The notes: generated by a model not told the origin, from the sequence alone. Shown: positions 1 through 5,450, counted from the first letter of the stretch. The stretch: 6,215 nt of DNA from Acetobacteraceae bacterium (GCA_947478535.1 CANJXD010000355.1:1-6215); one strand, 5' to 3'. Numbers and translations are program-made.

Positions 1-1
1 G

Positions 2-280
2 GCCGGCACCGGCTGGGCGGCGCGGGACTACCGAAGGCTGCTCGCCGAGACCGGCGCGAAGCACGGGCTGCTGCTGCACCGCTTCACCGACATCACCGCC
101 GCCACCCTGGCCGCGGGGGAAGCGGATCGCCCGATGCATGAGGCGCTGATCGCCACCCTGCCGCGCTGGATGCGCCGCCAGGCCCGCGAATGGGCCGCCC
201 TGCCCGGCAGCGCGCGGCACGCCCGCTACCTCGCGGGGGAAAGGCGGGACGTCACGGCGGTGCTGCGGAAGGAGGGGTAG
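2..280 (+). CDS. C-terminal fragment, possible class I SAM-dependent methyltransferase
   Basis: The gene is cut by the left window edge; 92 residues are readable in one open frame ending at a TAG stop (278-280). The fragment begins AGTGWAARDYRRLLAETGA, followed by a D-I-T-A-A-T-L segment, a helical W/R-rich stretch and a terminal YLAGERRDVTAVLRKEG. This order (YRxLLxxxG helix, then D-x-T, a long helix and a final aromatic/basic strand ending LRK) is like the tail of many Methyltransf_11/25-type proteins. The SAM-binding motifs would lie upstream and cannot be seen, so the assignment is tentative. The fragment is certainly coding-like, with strong G/C third positions and no internal stop. It precedes the MmgE/PrpD gene on the same strand by 72 bases. 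No terminator is evident in between, so co-transcription is possible. Nothing links its chemistry to the neighbours. Confidence 0.5.
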   Translation, partial: AGTGWAARDYRRLLAETGAKHGLLLHRFTDITAATLAAGEADRPMHEALIATLPRWMRRQAREWAALPGSARHARYLAGERRDVTAVLRKEG

Positions 281-313
281 TTTCCCCCCCGCGCGCCGCT
301 GCACTACCTTGCC

Positions 314-340
314 GCCCGAAGACCGCCAGCCCGAAGACCG
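314..340. repeat. 12-base tandem direct repeat upstream of the MmgE/PrpD gene
   Basis: GCCCGAAGACCG occurs at 314-325 and again at 329-340, a period of 15 bases. The second copy ends directly before the AAGGA ribosome-binding site (341-345). It may be a small slippage duplication in the leader or a repeated protein-binding site. With only two copies, no function can be assigned. Confidence 0.6.
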
Positions 341-352
341 AAGGACACCGCC

Positions 353-1699
353 ATGGACAACCCGTTGCCGCGCCTGGCCGCGCATGCCGTGAGCTGGCGC
401 GACCGGCCGCTGCCGCCCGAGGTCGCCCACCACGCCCGGCGCGCCCTGATCGACTGGTTCGCGGCGATGCTGCCGGGCTGCCAGCAGGCGCCGGCCTCCC
501 TGCTCGGCACGGCGCTTGCGGCCGACCGCGGCACGGGGGCGTCCATCAGCTATGTCGATGGCTGCGGCACCGGGCTGCGCCATGCCGCGCTGCTGAACGG
601 CACGGCGAGCCATGTCGTCGAATTCGATGACATCCACCGCGACAGCGGCCTGCATCCCGGCGGCCCCACCATCGCCGCCGGCCTCGCCGCCGCGCACGCG
701 CAGGGCGCCTCGATGGACACGCTGCTGCGCGCCGTGACCGCGGGGTATGAGGTCGCGGGCCGCATCGGGCTCGCGGTGCAGCCCAGCCACTACCGCTACT
801 GGCACATCACCGGCACCGTCGGCAGCTTCGGCGCCGCGGTCGCGACCGGGCTGGTGCTTGGGCTCGATGCGAAGAAGATGGCGCATGCCATCGCGTTGGC
901 CGCGACGATGTGCGGCGGGCTGCAACAGGCCTTCCGGGGCGAAGGCATGTCGAAGCCGATGCATCCCGGCCATGCCGCCGAGGCCGGCGCGTTGGCGGCG
1001 ATGGCGGCGGCCGGCGGCGTGACCGGCGCGCTCGATGTCCTGCACGGGCCGGTAGGATTCGCCGCCGCCACCAGCGAGGATACCGGCAAGTGGGACCGCT
1101 GCTTTTCCGGCCTCGATGAGCAGGCGCCGATCATCACGGCGATCACCTTCAAGAACCATGGCTGCTGCGGCCACATCTTCGCGGCACTCGACGGGCTGCG
1201 CGCGATGCAACTCGCGCACGGCTTCGGCGCCGAGGACGTCGCCGCCATCCATGTCGGCGGCTATGGCCCGACCAAGGATATCTGCGACCGGCCGGAGGTG
1301 GCGACCGAACAGCAGGCGCGCTTCAGCCTGCAATACTGCGCGGCCGCGCTGCTGGTGCTCGGCGGCGTGCGGATCGCTGCCTTCACGCCGGAGCGCCTGG
1401 CCGATCCGCGCATCCGCGCCATCATGCCAAAGGTGACCGTCAGCCTCGATCCCGCGCTGGCCAATGCCTATCCGGCGCAGCGCGCCGCGCGGCTCCGCGT
1501 GACGCTGGCGGATGGGCGGGTGCTCGACCACTTCCAGCCGACCCGCAAGGGTGACCCGGATGCGCCCTTCTCCGATGCCGATGTCGCCGAGAAGTTCCGC
1601 GAGTTGGCCACGCCCGTCATTGGCGCCCCGGCGGCGGAGGCACTGCTGGTGACGCTGCGCGATGGCGCGGGGCTGCCGGGGCTGGTGCGAGCCATATAA
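353..1699 (+). CDS. MmgE/PrpD family protein (2-methylcitrate dehydratase-like)
   Basis: This is a complete 448-residue protein, the usual length for the MmgE/PrpD family, which includes 2-methylcitrate dehydratase, cis-aconitate decarboxylase and iminodisuccinate epimerase. Such cytoplasmic enzymes act on carbanion-forming di- or tricarboxylates without a cofactor. Visible family hallmarks are DWFAAMLPG (34-42), EFDDIH (90-95) with HPGGP (101-105), GYEVAGRIG (131-139), WHITGTVGSFGAA (150-162), SKPMHPGHAAEAG (200-212), KNHGCCGH (267-274) and SLQYCAAALL (325-334). D92/D93, H101, K201, K267 and H274 are the likely active-site candidates by analogy. The smaller C-terminal domain (about 275-400) includes a typical DP-x-hydrophobic stretch near 351-365. 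The ATG is supported by AAGGA at 341-345, seven bases upstream. The exact substrate is unknown. It should not be called PrpD because no prpB or prpC is nearby. A binding protein follows on the same strand, suggesting the substrate is an imported carboxylate (inference). Confidence 0.93.
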   Translation: MDNPLPRLAAHAVSWRDRPLPPEVAHHARRALIDWFAAMLPGCQQAPASLLGTALAADRGTGASISYVDGCGTGLRHAALLNGTASHVVEFDDIHRDSGLHPGGPTIAAGLAAAHAQGASMDTLLRAVTAGYEVAGRIGLAVQPSHYRYWHITGTVGSFGAAVATGLVLGLDAKKMAHAIALAATMCGGLQQAFRGEGMSKPMHPGHAAEAGALAAMAAAGGVTGALDVLHGPVGFAAATSEDTGKWDRCFSGLDEQAPIITAITFKNHGCCGHIFAALDGLRAMQLAHGFGAEDVAAIHVGGYGPTKDICDRPEVATEQQARFSLQYCAAALLVLGGVRIAAFTPERLADPRIRAIMPKVTVSLDPALANAYPAQRAARLRVTLADGRVLDHFQPTRKGDPDAPFSDADVAEKFRELATPVIGAPAAEALLVTLRDGAGLPGLVRAI

Positions 1700-1728
1700 A
1701 ACGATTGTATTTCGTGTTTATTTGGTTC

Positions 1729-1757
1729 TTGTTTTTCACTGACAGCGCTCGTATCTG
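1729..1757 (+). promoter_or_regulatory. Candidate sigma-70-like promoter in the A+T-rich gap
   Basis: The 99-base gap between the MmgE/PrpD stop and the next ATG contains a markedly A+T-rich stretch: 12 G/C in the 41 bases 1700-1740. Within it, TTGTTT (1729-1734) and TATCTG (1752-1757) are separated by exactly 17 bases. Each hexamer matches the consensus only in its first three bases, so this is a weak match chosen on position, spacing and composition. If real, the downstream binding protein is transcribed from its own promoter and not only by read-through. Confidence 0.35.
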
Positions 1758-1786
1758 CGATCGGCCGACGTGATTTGGCGCTGGAC

Positions 1787-1792
1787 GAGGGA
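1787..1792 (+). promoter_or_regulatory. Ribosome-binding site deciding the start of the first Bug protein
   Basis: GAGGGA sits six bases upstream of the ATG at 1799. The reading frame is open further upstream with an in-frame TTG at 1775, but that codon has no comparable site and would put eight acidic/neutral residues before the basic leader. The ATG is therefore preferred. Confidence 0.75.
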
Positions 1793-1798
1793 CCCATC

Positions 1799-2776
1799 AT
1801 GCCGCATCCGCACCGCCGCCACCTGCTGACCCTGGCCGCTGGCATGCTGTCCGCCCCGCTCTACGCCCCCGGCAGCGCCCGCGCCCAGGCCTGGCCGGAA
1901 CGGACCATCCGCCTGATCGTTCCCGTAGCGCCTGGCGGTAGCCAGGACATCGTGGCCCGGCTGTCTGCCCGCGCGCTGGGCGAGGCGCTCGGCCAGGCGG
2001 TGCAGGTGGAAAACCTGCCGGGGGGCGGGTCCAATATCGGCTACGCCGCCGCCGCGCGGGCGCCGGCGGATGGCTACACGCTGCTCGCGGGGTCCGACAC
2101 ACTGTCCATCACCGGGGCACTGACGCCAAGGCTGGGCTTTGATCCCCTCGGCTTCGCCGCCATCCACCGGACCGTGCGGGTTCCACAAATTTTGGTGGTG
2201 AAAGCCGATCACCCCGCGCGGAACTTCGCGGAATGGTTCGCGCTGACCCGGCAGCTTCCCCCGGCCGTCGGCACACCGGGCAATGGCAGCCTGGCGCATC
2301 TCATCCTGGAACAGCTCGCTCGCGCTTCCGACAGCGTCTGGACCCATGTGCCCTATCGCGGCGGCGCGCTCGCCTTGAATGACCTGCTCGGCGGGCAGTT
2401 GCAGGGCGTGATGATCAATATCGGTGCCGTCACCGACCATGTCCGCGGCGGGCGCCTGCGGGGCCTCGTCGTCAGTTCCGATGCGCGGGCCTCGGCGCTG
2501 CCGGATGTGCCGACGCTGGCCGAGGTGGGCCTCGGCGCCATCGCCGCGACGGGCTGGCACGGGCTGGTCGCGCCGGCCGGCACGGACCCCGCGATCATCG
2601 CCCGCATCAACGCCGCGAGCCGGGCGGCGGCGAAGCGGCCCGACCTTGCCGAGCGCTTCACCGGCCTCGGCGTCGAGGCGACGGATGAGGCGCCGGACGT
2701 GCTTCAGGCTGCGATCCCGACGGATGCGGTGCGCTATGCCGAAGTGGTGCGGCGCTTCAACATCAGAGCCGAGTAG
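1799..2776 (+). CDS. Bug/TctC-family periplasmic substrate-binding protein 1
   Basis: A 325-residue protein with the length and motif order of tripartite tricarboxylate transporter (TTT) receptor proteins. The N-terminus is a secretion leader: basic PHRRHLL with an RR pair (6-7), a hydrophobic stretch to about residue 23, and ARA/AQA cleavage options near residues 29-31. The RR-x-LL pattern is Tat-like but not a full twin-arginine consensus. The mature part opens WPERTIRLIVPVAPGGSQD (the ligand-loop motif PGGxxD, 45-50), then VENLPGGGSNIG (70-81), APADGYTLL (88-96), a PGNGSLAHL segment (160-168), VPYRGGALALNDLLGGQLQ (184-202) and LPDVPTLAEVGL (234-245). Family members bind carboxylates or small amides by two carbonyl-loop contacts; the ligand here cannot be told. 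It lies 99 bases after the MmgE/PrpD gene on the same strand. Its last 14 bases overlap the end of the convergent DUF1289 gene. No TctA/TctB partner is present in the window. Confidence 0.94.
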   Translation: MPHPHRRHLLTLAAGMLSAPLYAPGSARAQAWPERTIRLIVPVAPGGSQDIVARLSARALGEALGQAVQVENLPGGGSNIGYAAAARAPADGYTLLAGSDTLSITGALTPRLGFDPLGFAAIHRTVRVPQILVVKADHPARNFAEWFALTRQLPPAVGTPGNGSLAHLILEQLARASDSVWTHVPYRGGALALNDLLGGQLQGVMINIGAVTDHVRGGRLRGLVVSSDARASALPDVPTLAEVGLGAIAATGWHGLVAPAGTDPAIIARINAASRAAAKRPDLAERFTGLGVEATDEAPDVLQAAIPTDAVRYAEVVRRFNIRAE

Positions 2777-2960
2777 GCGAGCGCGCCCCGCGCCGTTCCA
2801 GCGCCGCGAGGCGCGGCGGCAGCAGGGCCAACAGCGCCTGCCTCTCGTAATCCGGCATCCAGGGCCAGGAGCCGATCTCCTCCCCCGTACGGCCGCAGCC
2901 GAGGCACTGGCCGCTGGGCGCGTCGATCGCGCAGACCTTGTTGCAGGGCGAGGCGATCAC
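2763..2960 (-). CDS. DUF1289 small cysteine-rich protein
   Basis: A 65-residue protein with the full DUF1289 signature. SPCNKVCAID (4-13) is followed by GQCLGCGRTGEEIGSW (17-32) and a PDYERQALLALLPPRLAAL helix (36-54). The four cysteines C6, C10, C19 and C22 (CX3CX8CX2C) look like a metal-binding or Fe-S-binding knuckle; the family has no firmly established biochemical role that I know of. The start is a GTG (2960-2958) whose last three bases overlap the flavoprotein's TGA (the four shared bases read GTGA), a classic arrangement for translational coupling. No separate ribosome-binding site is needed, although a G-rich stretch within the upstream gene's end may help. The gene's stop at 2763 lies inside the convergent binding-protein gene. 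The tail after residue 56 (RGARSPTRL) is poorly conserved in look, and it encodes the overlap. Confidence 0.93.
   Translation of the reverse strand: MIASPCNKVCAIDAPSGQCLGCGRTGEEIGSWPWMPDYERQALLALLPPRLAALERRGARSPTRL
2802..2818 (+). terminator. Perfect 7-bp GC hairpin just past the first Bug gene
   Basis: CGCCGCG (2802-2808), a three-base loop AGG, and CGCGGCG (2812-2818) pair perfectly, 25 bases after the stop of binding protein 1. No T-tract follows, so it is not a canonical intrinsic terminator on the plus strand. It could still pause polymerase or mark a factor-dependent end. It lies within DUF1289 codons for the RLAAL segment, so the structure may be a by-product of Arg/Ala codons in G+C-rich DNA. 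Confidence 0.3.
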
Positions 2961-4315
2961 GCCCCCGCTTCGCCCATCGCCGCCGCCCGACCGCCGAGGA
3001 AGCCGAGCACGAAGGACTGCGCCAAGCCGTTGCCGGGGATGTAGCCGGCCGTGCCGACGCCGCTGATCCCGCAGGCGACACCGCCGGCCGCGAACAGGCG
3101 CGGGATCGGCGTGCCATCCGGGCGCAGCACCCGCGCCACCTCATCCACCCGCGCGCCGCCCTGGGTATGGGCGAGCGCGCCGGTGATCTCCGCGGCGAAA
3201 AAGGGTGCTGCCAGCGGCGCTTTCCAGGTGCGGCGCCCGAAGGCATCCGGCGCCTCCCCCTTCGCGGTGGCGACGGCGGCGGCGAGTGTTGCTTCCAGGG
3301 CCGCGGCCGGCAGCCCGAACCGCGCGGCAACCGCGGAAATATCGTCGAAGCGCTGCATCACGCCGAGTTCGACGGCGCGCCGGAACGGCCCGCCGGCCTG
3401 GGCTGCCTGCTGGGCGTGCTGGTCCCATATCTCGACAGCCCGGCCGCCGGGTTGGGAAAGCAGCACCCCCGTCATCTCGGAAGGACCCATATCCTCCGCG
3501 CAGAAGCGCACTCCGTCCCGGTTCACCATGATGGCGCCGAGCGCGGGCAGCGAGGCGCCGAAGCGCGGGCGTACGCCACCCACCAGATGCGGCGAGACAT
3601 GCGGCTGGCCCTGATAGGCGTCCATGCACAGCATCTCCGCGCCCAGGGCCGCCACGGCGCGCACGCCGAATCCGGTGGCCCCCGCGCCGCCGGCATGCAC
3701 GGCGTGGCGCGCTGGCGGGGCGAAGCGCGCCAGCAGGTCCGGCGCCCCGCCATAGCCGCCGGTCGCCAGCACCACGGCACCCGCATCGACCCGATGGCGC
3801 GTGCCATCGGCCAGGTATTCCACGCCCGTCACATCCGGCAGCAGCGCCACCACCTCGGCGCCCATCGTGCAGGTGATGCGCGATTGCCGCAGTGCGGCGT
3901 CGCGCAACAAGGCGTGGAATTCGGCGCCGCTTTCGCCCTGCGTCGCAAGCAGGCGCTTGGCGGAATGGCCGGGCCAGTTCGTCGTCGTATGAACGTGCAG
4001 CGGGATGCCGACGGGCCCGGCGATGAACTCCGCCGTCGGCGCCGCCTGTTCGGCGACGGTCCGCAGGATCAGCTCCGGCACGCTGTCGCCGTTTTTCGCG
4101 CGGACATCGCTGATGAACAGCGCCGGCGAATCCTCGATCCCCTGCTCGCGCTGCCAGCGCGTGCCGGGGGCGGAGAACAGGCCGCCGGAGGTGGAGAAGG
4201 TGGAGGTGAGGCCGCTATCCAGCAGCAGCACCCGCGCGCCCTGATGCGCCGCGGCCAGCGCCGCCACCAGACCGGCCGCGCCGGCGCCGGCCACCACGAC
4301 ATCGAAGCTCATCAT
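2957..4315 (-). CDS. FAD-dependent oxidoreductase of the FAD_binding_2 (fumarate reductase/ketosteroid dehydrogenase-like) type
   Basis: A 452-residue soluble flavoprotein. FDVVVAGAGAAG (4-15) is the dinucleotide-binding Rossmann motif, with D33 ending strand 2. STSGG (41-45), VVLATGGYGG (181-190), VNRDGVRFCAED (264-275), HTQGGARVDE (383-392) and IPRLFAAGGVACGISG (404-419), followed by GTAGYIPGNGL (421-431), follow the FAD_binding_2 order with an inserted capping domain at about 235-370. The family transfers hydride to or from C-C bonds next to a carbonyl or carboxylate. Deviations: the usual TGDG reads TGFG (214-217), the usual AAGE reads AAGG (409-412), and the fumarate-reductase NRLGGN is TAGYIPGN, lacking that arginine. 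Fumarate reduction is therefore unlikely. A dehydrogenase related to tricarballylate or ketosteroid dehydrogenases is conceivable. No signal peptide or haem site is visible. The start at 4315 has a weak GAAAG eight bases upstream. In-frame ATGs at 4312, 4330 and 4369 are alternatives. It forms a coupled pair with DUF1289. Confidence 0.93.
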   Translation of the reverse strand: MMSFDVVVAGAGAAGLVAALAAAHQGARVLLLDSGLTSTFSTSGGLFSAPGTRWQREQGIEDSPALFISDVRAKNGDSVPELILRTVAEQAAPTAEFIAGPVGIPLHVHTTTNWPGHSAKRLLATQGESGAEFHALLRDAALRQSRITCTMGAEVVALLPDVTGVEYLADGTRHRVDAGAVVLATGGYGGAPDLLARFAPPARHAVHAGGAGATGFGVRAVAALGAEMLCMDAYQGQPHVSPHLVGGVRPRFGASLPALGAIMVNRDGVRFCAEDMGPSEMTGVLLSQPGGRAVEIWDQHAQQAAQAGGPFRRAVELGVMQRFDDISAVAARFGLPAAALEATLAAAVATAKGEAPDAFGRRTWKAPLAAPFFAAEITGALAHTQGGARVDEVARVLRPDGTPIPRLFAAGGVACGISGVGTAGYIPGNGLAQSFVLGFLGGRAAAMGEAGA

Positions 4316-4373
4316 GCTCAAGACTTTCATGGCCGGGACCATGCCGCGAGACTGGCGGCTTGGGAACATGTGC

Positions 4374-4403
4374 TTGACAGCTTTCCTCCGAGGTCGCGCA
4401 GTA
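4374..4403 (+). promoter_or_regulatory. Candidate promoter of the second Bug gene with perfect -35 box
   Basis: TTGACA at 4374-4379 is an exact sigma-70 -35 hexamer in the 112-base gap between divergent genes, 48 bases before the ATG of binding protein 2. The -10 region is poor: GCAGTA (4398-4403) or nearby CAGTAA at 18-19 base spacing matches only partly. Strong TTGAC with a weak -10 is common in alphaproteobacterial promoters, or an activator may compensate. AGGTC occurs twice (4391-4395, 4404-4408), thirteen bases apart, and could be an operator half-site pair. Confidence 0.5.
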
Positions 4404-4415
4404 AGGTCACCGATG

Positions 4416-4421
4416 AAGGAG
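4416..4421 (+). promoter_or_regulatory. Strong ribosome-binding site of the second Bug gene
   Basis: AAGGAG (extending to AAGGAGAT) lies six bases upstream of the ATG at 4428. It fixes this start over in-frame upstream ATGs at 4314, 4329, 4341, 4368 and 4413, which would put a long non-leader sequence before the secretion signal. Confidence 0.88.
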
Positions 4422-4427
4422 ATTCCC

Positions 4428-5393
4428 ATGCTGCGTCGCCATCTGCTCGCCGCCGGCTTGGCCCTGCCCGCGCTGAAGGGCGCGGGGGCGCAGACACCCT
4501 GGCCGGACCGCCCCGTCCGCCTCATCAACCCTTTCACCGCGGGGTCGGCCACCGATGTCGTGGCCCGGCTGGTGACGACCGACCTGTCGGAGCGGCTCGG
4601 CCAGCAATTCCTGGTGGATAACCGCACCGGCGCCTCCGGCAATATCGGCACGGAAGCGGTGGCGCGGGCGCGGCCGGATGGGCAGACGCTGCTGGTTGGC
4701 TCCCCCGGCACCATGGGCATCAACCCCTCCCTGTTCCGCACCCTGCCCTATGACGCGGTGCGGGACTTCACGGCGATCACCCATACCGTGTCCTTCCCGC
4801 AGGTCGTGGTGGTGAACCCCGCGAGCAACATCCGCAGCATCGCCGACCTGGTGCGGGAGGCCCGCGCCAATCCGGGGAAGCTGAACTACGGCTCCTCCGG
4901 CGCCGGATCGACCGCACATCTGGCGGTGGAATTGCTGCGGGCGGCGACCAACATCGACATGGTCCATGTGCCCTTCCGTGGCGGCACCCAGGCCGTGCAG
5001 GCAGTGATGCAGAACGAGGTGCAGGTGGCGGTGGAAGGCCTGCCCTCCCTGCCCGGCTTCCTCTCGGGCGGCCAGTTGCGCGCCATCGGCGTGACCTCGG
5101 CCGAACGCTCCCCGAAGCTGCCGGATGTGCAGGCGGTGGCGGAAGCAGTGCCGGGCTTCGATGCCGCGGCCTGGGTGATCTTCTTCGCCCCCGCCGGCAC
5201 CCCGGCGCCCTTCATCGAAAGGCTGGCGGCGGAAATCCGCATCTCGCTCAACAAGCCGAGCGTGAAGGACCGGTTGCTCGACCTCGGGGCAACCGTGGTG
5301 GCCAGCGACCCCGCGACGACCACCGCCTTCCATCGGCAGGAGCTGGAGAAGTGGAAGCGCGCGGTGGAGCTTTCCGGCGCCCGCGTCGACTGA
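4428..5393 (+). CDS. Bug/TctC-family periplasmic substrate-binding protein 2
   Basis: A complete 321-residue TTT-type solute receptor. The leader MLRRHLLAAGLALPALKGAGA has RR at 3-4, a short hydrophobic core and an AGA site giving cleavage near 21/22. The mature protein shows WPDRPVRLINPFTAGSATDVVARL (25-48), FLVDNRTGASGNIG (61-74), ARPDGQTLLVG (81-91), NPSLFRTLPYDAVRDFTAI (99-117), LNYGSSGAGSTAHLAVELL (152-170), MVHVPFRGGTQAVQAVMQNEVQ (178-199), LRAIGVTSAERSPKLPDV (217-234), WVIFFAPAGTP (249-259) and a C-terminal FHRQELEKWKRAV helix (301-313). All these blocks are canonical for Bug proteins. The ligand loop reads F-T-A-G-S-A-T-D (36-43), so the usual PGG is AGS, which may alter ligand contacts. 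It is clearly a distinct paralogue of the protein encoded at 1799-2776, not a recent duplicate. It diverges from the flavoprotein gene across a shared control region, so the two may be co-regulated. No permease genes are visible. Confidence 0.95.
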   Translation: MLRRHLLAAGLALPALKGAGAQTPWPDRPVRLINPFTAGSATDVVARLVTTDLSERLGQQFLVDNRTGASGNIGTEAVARARPDGQTLLVGSPGTMGINPSLFRTLPYDAVRDFTAITHTVSFPQVVVVNPASNIRSIADLVREARANPGKLNYGSSGAGSTAHLAVELLRAATNIDMVHVPFRGGTQAVQAVMQNEVQVAVEGLPSLPGFLSGGQLRAIGVTSAERSPKLPDVQAVAEAVPGFDAAAWVIFFAPAGTPAPFIERLAAEIRISLNKPSVKDRLLDLGATVVASDPATTTAFHRQELEKWKRAVELSGARVD

Positions 5394-5400
5394 CGATAGC

Positions 5401-5423
5401 GGGCGGGGGCGGGGCAGGCGGGG
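5401..5423 (+). other. Canonical G-quadruplex-type motif in a convergent gap
   Basis: Four G-runs occur in 23 bases with the pattern G3-N1-G5-N1-G4-N5-G4 (loops C, C and CAGGC), eight bases after the stop of binding protein 2. It fits the standard G3+N1-7 rule and would lie in that gene's 3' untranslated RNA. It could stabilise the 3' end or slow polymerase between converging genes. In DNA this G-rich, a chance match is also plausible. Confidence 0.5.
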
Positions 5424-5450
5424 TTTGACGTCTACGCCGCTTCCCCCGCC
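5417..5450. terminator. Weak stem-loop between convergent genes
   Basis: GGCGGGG (5417-5423) can pair with CCCCGCC (5444-5450) across a 20-base loop that itself contains the palindrome GACGTC (5427-5432). The position suits a bidirectional terminator for genes ending at 5393 (+) and 5432 (-), but no T-run follows on either strand and the loop is long. It competes with the G-quadruplex motif for the same G-run. Confidence 0.22.

Noticed and set aside
274..287. GGGG-TAGTTT-CCCC hairpin at the end of the first gene fragment
   Set aside because: The stem is only four base pairs and the sequence downstream is C-rich with no T-tract. It is too weak to call a terminator.
1761..1768. Palindrome TCGGCCGA in the A+T-rich gap
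   Set aside because: It is only eight bases with no flanking extension or second copy, and is likely to occur by chance in this composition.
1736..2560. Minus-strand 274-residue open frame opposite binding protein 1
   Set aside because: Low-information Arg/Gly/Gln-rich translation and no domain. It is antisense to a well-supported gene.
2734..3330. Minus-strand 198-residue frame across the DUF1289 and flavoprotein 3' ends
   Set aside because: It is out of frame with both recognised proteins, and its translation is Arg/Ser/Pro-rich without motifs.
4314..4427. N-terminal extension of binding protein 2 from the ATG at 4314
   Set aside because: It would place 38 non-leader residues before the RR-type signal peptide and cross the candidate promoter. 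The AAGGAG at 4416-4421 clearly selects the ATG at 4428.
3167..4621. Plus-strand 484-residue open frame opposite the flavoprotein gene
   Set aside because: It is rich in Arg, Gly, His and Ala with no recognisable domain and lies wholly antisense to a gene with clear FAD motifs. Long antisense frames are expected in DNA of this G+C content.
4316..4741. N-terminal extension of the flavoprotein frame upstream to 4741
   Set aside because: The extra residues show no conservation-like pattern, lie antisense to the start of binding protein 2, and precede a Rossmann motif that is normally near the N-terminus.
4407..5333. Minus-strand 308-residue open frame opposite binding protein 2
   Set aside because: Its composition is typical of an antisense shadow and it shows no motif. 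The plus strand encodes a full Bug-family protein with a strong ribosome-binding site.
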